DNA of 64,000 bases from Streptomyces sp. ERV7 (GTDB lineage Bacteria; Actinomycetota; Actinomycetes; Streptomycetales; Streptomycetaceae): contig NZ_LYOY01000001.1 of NCBI RefSeq assembly GCF_001653515.1, forward strand, positions 744,001 to 808,000, written 5' to 3'. Positions 8,108-17,939 of this stretch are shown in pieces (within the stretch, counting starts at the first letter, position 1; every line of letters begins with the position of its first letter). Below the pieces are notes generated by a model. The model saw only the letters and a list, made by a program, of their open reading frames with translations. It had not been told where the DNA came from and did not search any database. The position numbers and the translations under genes were made by a program.

Positions 8108-8563
8108 ATGATCATCGACGACGATGCGGCGCTGCAACTGGTGGTCTCGCTCCACCGGTTGCTGAGGAGCCTGCGCCGGGCCGCCCCGGCCGACGGGATC
8201 CAGCCCACCCAGATCGTGCTGCTCTCGCTGCTCGCCGAGAGCGGGCCCGCCCGTATCGGCGCGCTCGCGGCCCGGGTGCCGTGCTCCCAGCCGACCGCAA
8301 CGGCGGCCGTCTCGGGTCTGGAGGCGACGGGTCTGGTGCGGCGCGAGAGCGACCCCACGGACGGCCGCGCCGCCCGGATCGTCCTCACCGACCGCGGCGC
8401 CCGCGCCCTGGTGGACGCCGCCCGCGCCGAGGCCGAGGTGCTGGCCTGGCGCCTGGGCGCGCTCGGCGCCGAGGAGGCCCGGGCGGTCGTCGCGCTCGGC
8501 CCGCTGCTGCGCCGCCTCGCCGAGGCGGCGCACGACGGCTCCGACCCGGCGAGCCGCGCGTAG
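8108..8563 (+). CDS. MarR-family transcriptional regulator
   Basis: A 151-residue winged-helix regulator. Residues about 30-100 contain QPTQIVLLSLLAESGPARIG, AARVPCSQPTATAAVSGLE, TGLVRRESDPTDGRAA and RIVLTDRGARALVD, the recognition helix and beta-wing of MarR proteins. Flanking helices would form the dimer interface. No cysteine-based redox sensor is evident beyond a single Cys in the recognition region. It lies between the antiporter and a convergent F420/PPOX gene; targets are unknown but may include these neighbours. Confidence 0.88.
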   Translation: MIIDDDAALQLVVSLHRLLRSLRRAAPADGIQPTQIVLLSLLAESGPARIGALAARVPCSQPTATAAVSGLEATGLVRRESDPTDGRAARIVLTDRGARALVDAARAEAEVLAWRLGALGAEEARAVVALGPLLRRLAEAAHDGSDPASRA

Positions 8564-8566
8564 GCG

Positions 8567-8938
8567 CTACTCCTCGTCGAGACCCCAGCTGTGGATCTTG
8601 GCCGGGTGGACCCGGATCAGCTCCTCGCTGAAGTGGGGGCCCAACTCGTGGGGCCCGCTGAGCAGTTCGGCCTCGCCCCGGATCTCCACGCCCCGCACCC
8701 GCCACGGCCGTACGCTCACCACGTCGTCCACGACCAGCGCCAGCCGCGGATTCGCCAGCAGGTTGCGCCACTTCTTCGTCGTGCCGAGCGCGTACCCGCC
8801 GATCAGGATCGTGCCGTCGTCCTGCGGGAAGAACCCGACCGGGTTGGCCTGCGGCTGGCCCTTGGGATCGACGGTCGCCAGCCGGCCCAGCCGCTGGGAC
8901 TTCAGATACGCGCGCTCGGCCGCGCTGAATTGGGTCAT
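8567..8938 (-). CDS. PPOX-class F420-dependent oxidoreductase
   Basis: A 123-residue split-barrel flavin/deazaflavin-binding protein: YLKSQRLGRLATVDPKGQPQ, NPVGFFPQDDGTILIGGY, KKWRNLLANPRLALVVDDV and GVEIRGEAELL are the beta strands of the PNPOx-like fold used by F420-H2 dependent reductases in actinobacteria. The substrate cannot be told from sequence. ATG 8938 (MTQFSAAERAYL) is chosen over an upstream in-frame start at 9034 because the added residues are not family-like. It converges with marR, only 3 bp apart. Confidence 0.85.
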   Translation of the reverse strand: MTQFSAAERAYLKSQRLGRLATVDPKGQPQANPVGFFPQDDGTILIGGYALGTTKKWRNLLANPRLALVVDDVVSVRPWRVRGVEIRGEAELLSGPHELGPHFSEELIRVHPAKIHSWGLDEE

Positions 8939-9026
8939 GGCCCCAGCGTCACACGCGTACCCGACGAAGGTCATCGGCTCGCGGAACCAGTGCGCCCCGG
9001 TCCCGGGACCTACGTCCGCGCCGGTC

Positions 9027-9509
9027 TCAGGCACAGATCACCACGCCCGCCCACACGCCCACCACCAGCAGACACGCCAGGAGCTCCACCAGGACCGAGT
9101 AGCCGCCGGAGCGCAGCACCGTGCGGGCCGAGGTCCAGCCCGCCCCGTGGCTGCCGAGCCGCACCCGCTCCGCCCCGTACAGACCGCCCAGGAAGCCCAG
9201 GATCCCGCCGATCACCGGGAGCAGGAAGAAGCCGGCGATCGCCGCGACGCCCCCGATGAGCAGCGAGCGCCGGGGGGCGCCGGACGCCTTCAGACGCCTC
9301 GGCGGCAGCACCAGCTTGAGCGACTGGGCGAGCAGCAGCAGGCCCGTCGCCCCGGCCAGGACCGCCCAGGCCGTGCCGGTGGTGTCGGTGAGGGCCCACC
9401 ACGCCACGGCGGCCCACACGATCGCCTGCCCGGGCACCCCGGGCACCAGCACGCCGAGCAGTCCGAGGAGCATCACCAGGCCCATCTCCAGGAGCTGCCA
9501 CACGCCCAC
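9027..9509 (-). CDS. DUF456 membrane protein
   Basis: A 160-residue membrane protein of the DUF456 family, with hydrophobic segments LLEMGLVMLLGLLGVLVPGV, VWAAVAWWAL, AWAVLAGATGLLLLAQSL, LIGGVAAIAGFFLLPVIGGI and a C-terminal VLVELLACLLVVGVWAGVVI. The PGVPGQ motif after the first helix and the glycine-rich IGGILGFLGGLYGAE loop are typical of the family. Function is unknown. GTG 9509 is the likeliest start; GTG 9503 is possible. The gene is transcribed away from the luxR-like gene 92 bp upstream. Confidence 0.8.
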   Translation of the reverse strand: MGVWQLLEMGLVMLLGLLGVLVPGVPGQAIVWAAVAWWALTDTTGTAWAVLAGATGLLLLAQSLKLVLPPRRLKASGAPRRSLLIGGVAAIAGFFLLPVIGGILGFLGGLYGAERVRLGSHGAGWTSARTVLRSGGYSVLVELLACLLVVGVWAGVVICA

Positions 9510-9601
9510 CTGCCCAGCGTGCAGTAATCGGGGCGTTTGCGCAGGTCCGGGCGCGGAGCCGGACACCGTGAGCGGCTGGATCCCGCCCCTGGCGCCCGGC
9601 T

Positions 9602-10576
9602 CTAGCGGGCCACCCAGCCGCGCTCGTACGCGTGCCAGCCCAGCTGGAGCCGGGTGGTGACGCCGGTCAGCTCCATCAGGCCCTTCACCCGGCGCTGTAC
9701 GGTCCGCAGCCCCAGATCGAGCTGTTTGGCCGCACTGGCGTCGGTCATCCCGGCCAGCAGCAGCGACAGGATCTCCAGGTCCGTGGCGTCGGGCCCGGAC
9801 GACTCCTCCCGTACCGCCGTGCCCGCCAGCCGCAGGGGTAGCGCGTCCCGCCACACCGCCTCGAAGAGGCCCATCAGGGACTCCAGGAGGCCGCTGGCGT
9901 GCACCACCAGGGCGGCGGGCTCCGCGTCCCGGCCGGTCAGCGGCACCATCGCCAGGCTGCGGTCGGCCACCACCAGCTTGGTGGGCACCCGCTCGACCGT
10001 GCGCACCTGCTCCTCGCGCCCGAGCGCCGCCGTGACCTCGACGATCCCGGCGGGCAGGGCGAGCACCTCGCGCTCGATGACCACCCGGTAGGCGACGCCC
10101 CGGGTCGCGGCCCGCTCCTCGGACTCGTTGTCCATCCCGGTCACCGCGACCGGATTGCCGGTGACCAGCGCGCACACCTCCTCGGCCGCGCCCAGCTGGA
10201 GCTGGTGGAAGCGGTGGGCGACGGCGGACGCGCCCGTCACCACCTCCACCAGGTCGTGCACGGCGGGCTCGGCGGCCTCGGCCCGGTACTCCTCGGCCAG
10301 CAGCGCGGCCGCCAGCTCCGCCTGCTCCAGCTCGTGGCGCTGCTGGGTGAGCAGGGCGCCGAGCGCGACGCCGGGCGGGGCCGCCACCCACCGCCCGGTC
10401 CTGGCCGAGGACTGGGCGGCCAGGCCCTGGCGCTCCAGGCGCCGCAGCGCCCGTTCCGTATCGGGTTCGGGCAGCGCGAGCCGGTGCGCCAGATCCACGA
10501 CCTCGGCCGCGCCCAGCGCCACCAGCGTCCGGTACGCCGACTCCTGCATCTCGTCCAGGCCTATCGCTCCGAGCAC
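9602..10576 (-). CDS. TrmB/LuxR-type transcriptional regulator
   Basis: A 324-residue regulator. The N-terminus resembles TrmB helix-turn-helix proteins (AYRTLVALGAAEVVDLAHRL, ERALRRLERQGLAAQ), followed by a helical linker. The central part (residues about 110-240) is a sensor-like phospholipase-D-fold region with few landmarks. The C-terminus is a LuxR-type helix-turn-helix (LEILSLLLAGMTDASAAKQL, GLRTVQRRVKGLMELTG). Such proteins are abundant in Streptomyces and often sit beside secreted peptidase genes; this one is divergent from the subtilase gene 200 bp away, so control of that gene is plausible but inferred. GTG 10576 is the start. Confidence 0.82.
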   Translation of the reverse strand: MLGAIGLDEMQESAYRTLVALGAAEVVDLAHRLALPEPDTERALRRLERQGLAAQSSARTGRWVAAPPGVALGALLTQQRHELEQAELAAALLAEEYRAEAAEPAVHDLVEVVTGASAVAHRFHQLQLGAAEEVCALVTGNPVAVTGMDNESEERAATRGVAYRVVIEREVLALPAGIVEVTAALGREEQVRTVERVPTKLVVADRSLAMVPLTGRDAEPAALVVHASGLLESLMGLFEAVWRDALPLRLAGTAVREESSGPDATDLEILSLLLAGMTDASAAKQLDLGLRTVQRRVKGLMELTGVTTRLQLGWHAYERGWVAR

Positions 10577-10776
10577 CCTCGTCCGCCCCTCTCGCGCCCG
10601 CCGTCCACGCGTGGCGGGAAACGGCCACGGCGCAAACCCGCCTCACCACATGATCCCCGCACCTTCCGTCGCTCTGCCAAGGTGGCGCAACCGCAGTACC
10701 AACAGCCGTCGGCAACAAGGCATTTGTGCGCTTTGTGCTCGGAGTGCTTTGTTCCGGATTCACCTGGGGAGTAGCG
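10577..10776. promoter_or_regulatory. Divergent promoter region between TrmB/LuxR-type gene and subtilase gene
   Basis: This 200-bp spacer is more AT-rich than its surroundings just before the peptidase start (CAACAAGGCATTTGTGCGC region) and must contain both promoters. A GGGGA sequence (10767-10771) serves as ribosome-binding site for the ATG at 10777. No clear sigma-70 hexamer pair could be fixed by eye. Confidence 0.4.
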
Positions 10777-13700
10777 ATGCGTCCGATATCGCGCACGGCT
10801 CTGGGGGTGGCGACCGCCGCCGTCCTGGCCGTCACCGCGGTTTCGCCGTCCGGGGCCGCACCACCGGACGCCGCGACCACGAAGAGACCGATCACCGGCG
10901 GCGAGGCCGCCACCCGGCAGCAGGGGCGGCCGGTCACCGTCACCCTGGTCACCGGCGACCGCGTCCTGGTGAGCCGGGACGCCGGGGGCAAGGCCGTCAC
11001 GGCCGCCGCGCTGCCCCGCGAGGACGGCACCACGGCGCTGCTGCAGACCCGCCGCTCCGGCGACGACCTGTACGTCTACCCGGACAGCGCGGTGGCCGCC
11101 CTCGCCGCCCACCGCGCCGACGAGCAGCTCTTCAACGTCTCCGGTCTGATCCGCCAGGGCTACGACGACGCGCACACCAAGGCGCTGCCGCTGATCGCCG
11201 TCTACGGCGCGGCGGGCGCCCGCTCCCTGGCCCCGGCCCCGCGCGGCGCCACCCGGGGGCTCGCCCTGCCCGCCGTCGGCGGCGTCGCCCTCAAGGCCGA
11301 CAAGGCGAAGGCCGCCGACTTCTGGGCGGACGTCACCGCACCCCGCCCGCGCACCGCGAACCCGCTGAAGAAGCTCTGGCTGGACCGCAAGGTCGAGGTG
11401 AACCTCGACAAGTCGACCAAGCAGATACGCGCCGACCTCGCCTGGGCCGCCGGCTACGACGGCAAGGGCACCAAGGTCGCCGTCCTGGACACCGGCGCCG
11501 ACGCCGAGCACCCCGACCTCAAGGGCCGGATCGCCGCCGCGAAGAACTTCACCGACTCCGACACCACCGACGACCGCCAGGGCCACGGCACCCACACCCT
11601 CTCCACCGTCGGCGGCTCCGGCGCGGCCGGCGGCGGCAAGAAGAAGGGTGTCGCCCCCGGCGCCGCCCTGCTCGCCGGGAAGGTCCTGGGCGACAGCGGC
11701 TCCGGCGCCGAGTCGTGGATCATCGCCGGGATGCAGTGGGCCGTCGACAACAAGGCCGACGTCGTCTCCATGAGCCTCGGCAGCCCCGAACCCACCGACT
11801 GCACCGACCCGATGAGCACCGCTGCCGAGCAACTCGCCCAGAACACGGGCACGTTGTTCGTGGTCGCGGCCGGGAACTCCGGCCCCCGCCAGAACACCGT
11901 CTCCTCGCCCGGCTGCGCCCCCGGCGTCCTCACCGTCGGCGCCGTCGACCGCGACGACTCCACCGCGTACTTCTCCAGCCGCGGCCCGGCCCCCGTCTCG
12001 CACACCCTCAAGCCCGAGATCACCGCCCCGGGCGTGGGCATATCCGCCGCCAACGCGGGCGGCCGCGGCATCTACGCGTACCAGTCCATGAGCGGTACGT
12101 CGATGGCCACCCCGCACGTCGCGGGAGCCGCCGCCATCGTCAAGCAGCGCCACCCCGACTGGAGCGCGCGGCAGATCAAGGCCGCGCTCGTCTCCTCCGC
12201 CGAGGCCGGCATACCCGGCGATGTCCGCGAGACCGGCGGCGGCCGCCTCGACGTCAAGGCGGCGATCGACGAGAGCGTCCTGGGCGCCCCCGCCGTCCAG
12301 GGCGGCACCTTCAACTGGCCGCAGGACAGCGGTGACCGCACGACGGTCGGCGTCCCGTACACCAACACCACCGCCGAGCCGGTCACGCTCTCGCTCACCG
12401 TCCAGGGCGTCACCGGCAACGACGGCTCGCGCGTGCGGTCCACGGTCGCCCGGCTCGGCGCCCGCACGGTCACCGTCCCGGCCGGAGCCACCGTCGAGGT
12501 CCCGCTGCAGCTGGACCCGGCCGCGCCGCTGGAGCGGAGCCAGTACGGCGACGTCACCGGCCGCGTGCTGGCGAGCGCCGACGGGGTCAAGGTCTCCACC
12601 CCGTTCTCGCTCTACGTCCAGCCGCGCACGGTCACCCTGCGGGTCAAGGTCATCGACCGGCTCGGCAGGCCGGCGAACGGCCCGTCCTCGCTCGACGTGA
12701 TCGGCACGGACGACGCCACCGGCGAGCGCCGCTTCAACGAGGGCGCCGCCGACCAGATCTACACCCTGCGCCCCGGCTCGTACTTCCTCTCCTCCTTCGT
12801 CGCCACGCCGGACGCGGGGGAGGGCGCGACACTCAACGACTCGCTGACCTATCTCGGGCGCCCCCAGCTGGAGTTGAAGCAGGACACCACGGTCGTCCTC
12901 GACGCCCGCAAGGCCCACCGGCTGGGCATCGCCACCGACCGGCCCAGCGAGGCCCGCGCCACCACGCTCGCCTTCTCCCGCGCCTGGGACGGCTACTGGC
13001 TGCACGCCGGGACCGCCGCCGGCGGCTCCTCGATCAAGGGCTACTACGCCTCGGTCGAAGGCCGCGCCCACGACGGCACGTTCGAGTTCGGCAGCTACTG
13101 GCGCGCCTACGCGCCGCTCGTCTCCGAGCTGCGCACCGCCGACGGCACCGCGCTGCACCCGGTCACGGCGGGCAGCGGTTCGGCCAACCTCGACGGCACC
13201 GGCCGGGCGCGGCTGGTGGACGCCGGGTCCGGTACGGCCGAGGAGCTCAAGGCGGCGGGCGCCAAGGGCGCGATCGCGCTCGTCCGGCTCCCGGACGACA
13301 GCACCTCCGTCCTGGAGGTCGCCCGCGCCGCCGAGGCGGCCGGTGCGCGGGCCGTCCTCGCCCACCGCGCCGCGCCCGCCCGCTGGATCCCCTCGGGCGG
13401 CTTCACCGGCCCCGAACTCCCGGTCCTGGCCGTGCCGTCGGGCGAGGCGGCCACCCTGCTCGCCAAGCTCGGCGCGGGTGAGGTGGAGCTGCGCTGGAAG
13501 GCCACGGCGAAGAGCCCGTACGTCTACAACCTCGCCTTCCCCGAGTCCGCGGCCCTCGGCTCCGACCGCACCTACCGGGTCCGCGACAGCCGCCTCGGCA
13601 CGGTCGAGTCGGCCTATCGGGCGATGGGCGTGGCCACCGACTACGTCGACAGCACCACCGCCTACCGGCCCTCCGGCGCGGGCGTCTTCTCGGGCACCAT

Positions 13701-13810
13701 CGACCCCGTCCCGGCCCCGGGCACCCGCACCGAGTACTACTCGCCCGGCGACACCGCCTGGGACCACCTCACCTCCTCCAGCTTCCCGTTCGGCGAGGCC
13801 ATGACCGACC
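10777..13810 (+). pseudogene. Secreted S8 subtilisin-like peptidase, C-terminally truncated
   Basis: A large secreted serine peptidase. A Sec signal peptide (RTALGVATAAVLAVTAV ending near SGA) is followed by a propeptide. The catalytic triad sits in VAVLDTGADAEHPDL (Asp), GHGTHTLSTVGG (His) and SGTSMATPHVAGAAA (Ser), with the oxyanion Asn in VVAAGNSGP. After residue about 500 come beta-rich and PA-like domains. At about codon 1011 (SSFPFGEAMTDP) family-like sequence stops and the frame enters DNA antisense to DUF881, DUF1290 and the next DUF881 gene, staying open to 14451. The true C-terminal domains are missing. The catalytic domain is intact, so some activity is possible. Confidence 0.85.
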
Positions 13811-13978
13811 CGGGGGCGCCGGGGGCGAGTCCTGCGTGTCGGGTGCCTTCGGCATCCCGGGTGCCTTCGGCGTGTCGGAGCGAGGAGGCTGCTGCGGCTC
13901 CGGCGTGGAAGGAGTGCTTCCGGCGGCGGGCCCCGAGGTGTGCTCCGAGCCCTGCTCAGGGGTGTCTTCGCTGCTCAT
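13811..13978 (-). pseudogene. DUF881 protein, N-terminal piece of the split gene
   Basis: Read on the minus strand this gives MSSEDTPEQGSEHTSG and a Pro/Ser/Ala-rich tail to DTQDSPPAPP, the disordered cytoplasmic N-terminus expected for the second DUF881 gene of the block. The ATG at 13978 follows the stop of the DUF1290 gene by five bases (a GTG at 13987 would overlap it as GTGA). Coding sequence is lost at about 13811, where the truncated subtilase begins on the other strand. The remaining part of the protein is at 5573-6330. Together they would make a protein of about 310 residues. Confidence 0.82.
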
Positions 13979-13983
13979 TGGCC

Positions 13984-14316
13984 TCACGCCCGGAAGACGT
14001 GGCGGCGGATGGCCGCGGCGTTGGAGAAGATCCGGATGCCGAGCACGACCACCACACCGGTCGACAGCTGCGCGCCCACGCCCAACTTGTCACCGAGGAA
14101 CACGATCAGCGCCGCCACGACGACGTTCGACAGGAAGGACACCACGAAGACCTTGTCGACGAAGATGCCGTCGAGCATGGCCCGCAGACCGCCGAAGACC
14201 GCGTCCAGCGCGGCGACGACGGCGATGGGCAGATACGGCTCGACCACCGCAGGCACCTCGGGCCGGACCAAAAGTCCGACCACGACTCCCACGACGAGGC
14301 CAAGTACGGCGATCAC
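13984..14316 (-). CDS. sbp: Small basic protein, DUF1290
   Basis: A 110-residue membrane protein of the Sbp/DUF1290 family. Hydrophobic segments are AVLGLVVGVVVGLLV, AVVEPYLPIAVVAALDAVFGG and VFVVSFLSNVVVAALIVFLG. FDDRF/DKVFV-like loops and the invariant pattern LDAVFGGLRA are visible. The family gene sits between two DUF881 genes in many Gram-positives (ylxX next to ylxW in Bacillus) and is thought to be linked to cell division or wall synthesis by synteny only. ATG 14316 overlaps the upstream DUF881 stop by four bases (ATGA), indicating translational coupling. Confidence 0.9.
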   Translation of the reverse strand: MIAVLGLVVGVVVGLLVRPEVPAVVEPYLPIAVVAALDAVFGGLRAMLDGIFVDKVFVVSFLSNVVVAALIVFLGDKLGVGAQLSTGVVVVLGIRIFSNAAAIRRHVFRA

Positions 14317-15245
14317 GATGTGCCTTTCCTTGTGGCGGCCGCGCCCCTGCCGGCGCCCGTGGCCTGCGGCTGTGCTGTACGTACGATCAGGCTCGGCGCG
14401 GCCGGCAGGCGCACCTCACCCTGGTCCGAAATGCTGGAGCGGATGCCGTAGTTCTCCTGGAGCACATGGAGATACTGACCGTCGGCGCTGTCCTGGAAGG
14501 CGGTGCTGAGCCTCTTCCCGTCCCCCACCGCGAGCACCGTGTACGGCGGCACCAGCGGCCTGTTGTCGACCAGTATGGCGTCGCCGGCCGCCCTGATCGC
14601 CGAAAGAGCCGTCAGCCGCTGCCCATTGATGGCGACGGCCTCGGCGCCCGACTGCCACAGGCCGTTGACGATGCGCTGCATGTCCCGGTCGCGGACCCGG
14701 CCGGTGTCCGAGAAGCCGCTGTTCTCCCGCGGGCCGCCGCCCCCGCCCGTCTCGGTGTTCTTGGCGTCGTCGACGACCAGCTTCACCCCGGGGCCGCGCA
14801 CCTCGGTGGCTCCGGACAGCAGCGCGACCAGTTCGCCCTGGTCACCGCCGTGCTTCTCCAGCGCCTTGCGCTGGCGGTCACCGACCTCGTGGCGCAGTGA
14901 GTCGACCTCCTTCTGGAGGTCGTCCGCCGCCTTGGTCTCGGCCTCCACCCGCCCGATCAGCTCATGGCGCTCCTTGGCGACCACCGGTGCCGTTATCCGC
15001 GCCTGCGCGGCGCCGATCGTCACCACCACGGCGGCGAGCAGCAGACCGGCGGCCAGCCCGAGCTTCGCGCTCAAGGGGCGGGGCATGCCCTCGTGCCCCT
15101 CGGCCTTGCGCCGGGCCGTCGCCTCCGCGTAACCGTCGTCGAGCGCGTGGTCCATCACATTGGTCAGCAGCGACATGGACGCGTCCGGGCGGGACGGCGG
15201 AGACGGCGTGCTCCGAACGGGGGGCTGCTGCGACATGCCGCACAT
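14313..15245 (-). CDS. DUF881 membrane protein (first copy)
   Basis: A 310-residue protein with a cytoplasmic N-terminus (MSLLTNVMDHALDDGYAEA), one transmembrane helix (LGLAAGLLLAAVVVTIGAAQ), a coiled coil (KERHELIGRVEAETKAADDL) and an extracytoplasmic DUF881 domain: GPGVKLVVDDAKNTE, RIVNGLWQSGAEAVAINGQR, PYTVLAVGDGKRLSTAFQ. It is complete, in contrast to its paralogue in the same operon. A Gly/Glu insert (ETGGGGGPREN) interrupts the conserved first strand region. ATG 15245 or ATG 15236 may be the start; both give the same domain content. It is the first gene of the DUF881-sbp-DUF881 unit. Confidence 0.88.
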   Translation of the reverse strand: MCGMSQQPPVRSTPSPPSRPDASMSLLTNVMDHALDDGYAEATARRKAEGHEGMPRPLSAKLGLAAGLLLAAVVVTIGAAQARITAPVVAKERHELIGRVEAETKAADDLQKEVDSLRHEVGDRQRKALEKHGGDQGELVALLSGATEVRGPGVKLVVDDAKNTETGGGGGPRENSGFSDTGRVRDRDMQRIVNGLWQSGAEAVAINGQRLTALSAIRAAGDAILVDNRPLVPPYTVLAVGDGKRLSTAFQDSADGQYLHVLQENYGIRSSISDQGEVRLPAAPSLIVRTAQPQATGAGRGAAATRKGTS

Positions 15246-15333
15246 CGTCGCACGTCGGCGCCCCTGCCGCCGAATGGCCCCACCGGTGCGCCGGGCGGCG
15301 TCCCACGACCCCGCCCGGCACCCGGTGATGACC

Positions 15334-17829
15334 TCAGTGACCTGCGCTGTCCACGATCGCGGACCACTCGTCGAGCAGCGCCTGCGCGGAGGCGTCGTCG
15401 GGCCCCTCGGCCCACAGATGGGTGACCGCCTCGGCCGGGTCGGGCAGCACCATCACCCAACGGCCATCCGCCTCGACGACCCGTACCCCGTCGGTGGTGT
15501 CCACCGACCGGTCGCCGGCCGCCTCCACCACCCGCCGCATGACCATGCCCTTGACGGCCCACGGCGTCGCGAGATCCCGGCGCAGCACATGGGCACGCGG
15601 TATCCGCGCATCGATCTGGCTGAGCGTCAGCTGCGTACGCGCCACGAGACCGATCAGCCGTACGAAGGCCGCCGCGCCGTCGAAGACGCTGCTGAACTCG
15701 GGAATGATGAACCCGCCGCGCCCGTCGCCACCGAAGATGGTCGACTCCTCACGGCCCACGCGCGTGAGGTCGTCGGGCGATGTGGTCGTCCACTCCACCT
15801 GCGTACCGTGGTACGCCCCGACCTGCTCGGCGATACGGGTCGTGGTCACCGGCAGCGCCACCCGCCCGCTGCGCCGCTCGGCCGCCACCAGATCGAGCAT
15901 CACCAGGAGCGCCCGGTCGTCCTCGACGATCCGCCCGCGCTCGTCGACCAGCGACAGCTTCTCCCCGACCGGGTCGAACCGCACGCCGAACGCGGCCCGC
16001 GCCGAGGCCACGATCTCCCCGAGGCGCACCAGACCGGCCCGCCGCCCGTCGGCGGTCTCGGTCGGCCGCGACTCGTCCAGCCCCGGGTTGATGGTGAGCG
16101 AGTCCACCTGGAGCCGCCCGAGCAGACTGGGCAGGACCAGCCCCGCACTGCCGTTGGACGCGTCGACCACGACCTTCAGCCCGGCCTCGGCGACCCCGGT
16201 CGTGTCGACCTTGCGCAACAGGGATCCGGTGTACGAGTCGAAGACGCTGCTCGGGAACTGGAGGTCCCCGATCTCGCCGGGGAACGCCCGCCGGTACTCC
16301 TGACGTGCGTACACCCGGTCCAGCTTGCGCTGCCCGGCCTGCGAGAGGTCCGCGCCCCGCTCGTCGAAGAACATGATGTCCACGGAGTCCGGCACACCCA
16401 GCGAGGTCCGGATCATGATCCCGCCGGCGCTGCCCCGCGCGGTCTGCTGTCTGGCCACCGGCAGCGGTACGTTCTCCAGGTCCCGTACGTCGATGGCGCT
16501 GGCCTGGAGGGCCGAGATCACCGCCCGCTTCAGCGCGCGCGCACCGCGCGAGTGGTCACGGGCCGTGGTGACGGTCGCCCCTTTCTTCAGCGTCGTGGCG
16601 TACGCACCGGCCAGCCGCACCGCGAGCTCCGGGGTGATCTCCACATTGAGGATGCCGGAGACACCGCGCGCCCCGAAGAGATGGGCCTGCCCCCGCGACT
16701 CCCAGATCACCGAGGTGTTGACGAACGCGCCCGCCTCGATGGTCTTGAACGGATAGACGCGGACATTGCCCTGAATGATCGATTCCTCACCGACCAGGCA
16801 CTCGTCCCCGATGACGGCGCCGTCCTCGATCCGGGCCGACCGCATGATGTCGGTGTTCCTGCCGATCACACAGCCGCGCAGATTGCTGTGCTGCCCGATG
16901 TAGACGTTGTCGTGGACTACGGCTCTGTGGAGGAAGGCCCCGGTCTTGACGACGACGTTGGACCCGATGACCGTGTGCTCGCGGATCTCCACACCGGCTT
17001 CGACCTTCGCGTAGTCACCGATGTAGAGCGGGCCGCGCAGCACCGCGTCCGGATGCACCTCGGCACCCTCCGCGACCCAGACTCCGGGCGAGATCTCGAA
17101 GCCGTCGATGTCGACGTCGACCTTGCCTTCGAGCACGTCGGCCTGCGCCTTCACATAGCTCTCGTGCGTGCCGACGTCCTCCCAGTAGCCCTCGGCGACA
17201 TAGCCATAGATGGGCTTGCCCTCCTTCATCAGCTGAGGGAAGACATCACCGGACCAGTCGACGGACACATCGGCCTCGACGTAGTCGAATACCTCCGGCT
17301 CCATCACGTAGATACCGGTGTTCACCGTGTCCGAGAAGACCTGGCCCCAGGTCGGCTTCTCCAGGAAGCGCTCGACCTTTCCCTCTTCGTCGACGATGGT
17401 GATGCCGAATTCCAGGGGGTTGGGCACCCGGGTCAGACACACCGTGACCAGTGCGCCCTTCTCCTTGTGGAAGTTGATGAGATCCGTCAGATCGAAGTCG
17501 GTGAGGGCGTCGCCCGAGATGACGACGAAGGCATCGTCCTTGAGGGCCTCCTCGGCGTTCTTGACGCTGCCCGCGGTACCGAGGGGCTTCTCCTCATTGG
17601 CATAGGTGAGCTCCATGCCGAGCTCTTCGCCGTCACCGAAGTAGTTCCTCACCAGCGAGGCCAGGAACTGCACGGTTACGACGGTCTCATGGAGCCCATG
17701 CCGCTTGAGCAGCCGCAGCACATGCTCCATGATCGGCCGGTTCACCACCGGCAGGAGCGGCTTGGGCATGCTCGAGGTCATGGGGCGAAGGCGTGTTCCT
17801 TCGCCACCGGCCATCACGACGGCCTTCAT
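15334..17829 (-). CDS. Mannose-1-phosphate guanylyltransferase / phosphomannomutase-like fusion
   Basis: An 831-residue three-part cytoplasmic enzyme. Residues 1-235 are a sugar-1-phosphate nucleotidyltransferase ([59 protein letters not shown]). Residues about 250-370 are left-handed beta-helix hexapeptide repeats ([32 protein letters not shown]). Residues about 385-831 resemble phosphomannomutase: [14 protein letters not shown] is the phosphoserine loop and [12 protein letters not shown] the second domain. The metal-binding loop, DGDADR in active mutases, reads FDPVGEK, so the mutase half is probably inactive or regulatory. The product would be GDP-mannose or a related NDP-sugar for glycans. 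ATG 17829. Confidence 0.87.
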   Translation of the reverse strand: MKAVVMAGGEGTRLRPMTSSMPKPLLPVVNRPIMEHVLRLLKRHGLHETVVTVQFLASLVRNYFGDGEELGMELTYANEEKPLGTAGSVKNAEEALKDDAFVVISGDALTDFDLTDLINFHKEKGALVTVCLTRVPNPLEFGITIVDEEGKVERFLEKPTWGQVFSDTVNTGIYVMEPEVFDYVEADVSVDWSGDVFPQLMKEGKPIYGYVAEGYWEDVGTHESYVKAQADVLEGKVDVDIDGFEISPGVWVAEGAEVHPDAVLRGPLYIGDYAKVEAGVEIREHTVIGSNVVVKTGAFLHRAVVHDNVYIGQHSNLRGCVIGRNTDIMRSARIEDGAVIGDECLVGEESIIQGNVRVYPFKTIEAGAFVNTSVIWESRGQAHLFGARGVSGILNVEITPELAVRLAGAYATTLKKGATVTTARDHSRGARALKRAVISALQASAIDVRDLENVPLPVARQQTARGSAGGIMIRTSLGVPDSVDIMFFDERGADLSQAGQRKLDRVYARQEYRRAFPGEIGDLQFPSSVFDSYTGSLLRKVDTTGVAEAGLKVVVDASNGSAGLVLPSLLGRLQVDSLTINPGLDESRPTETADGRRAGLVRLGEIVASARAAFGVRFDPVGEKLSLVDERGRIVEDDRALLVMLDLVAAERRSGRVALPVTTTRIAEQVGAYHGTQVEWTTTSPDDLTRVGREESTIFGGDGRGGFIIPEFSSVFDGAAAFVRLIGLVARTQLTLSQIDARIPRAHVLRRDLATPWAVKGMVMRRVVEAAGDRSVDTTDGVRVVEADGRWVMVLPDPAEAVTHLWAEGPDDASAQALLDEWSAIVDSAGH

Positions 17830-17939
17830 GTCGGAAGCGTCCTCCTTGACGAGACGACGGTCTAGCCGACTGCACCCGTCCGGGTGGGCCCCCTGGCATC
17901 ATGCGCGGACCCCTCTGCTCCGAAGGACCGCCGACGAGC

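Larger units (their letters stand above)
6331..13810. other. Inserted segment of about 7.5 kb that splits the DUF881 gene
   Basis: The two pieces of one DUF881 gene flank this segment in the same order and orientation, so it is an insertion into that gene. It contains a glycosylase (AlkA-like) remnant, a calcium/proton antiporter, MarR, an F420/PPOX protein, DUF456, a TrmB/LuxR regulator and an S8 subtilase truncated at its C-terminus. No transposase, integrase, tRNA or terminal repeat pair is present; the GC content and codon use look like the rest of the window. Both ends being broken genes suggests a displaced chromosomal fragment. Boundaries are accurate to perhaps 10 bp because G-rich strings (CGGGGGCG) occur at both ends. 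Confidence 0.82.

Noticed and set aside
6529..8533. Minus-strand frames opposite the antiporter and MarR genes
   Set aside because: Shadows; the plus-strand genes have clear transmembrane and winged-helix signatures.
10561..13767. 1,068-codon minus-strand frame across the subtilase gene
   Set aside because: It is antisense to clear S8 peptidase coding sequence, has no domain, and is Gly/Arg/Asp-rich as expected from a mirrored high-GC gene.
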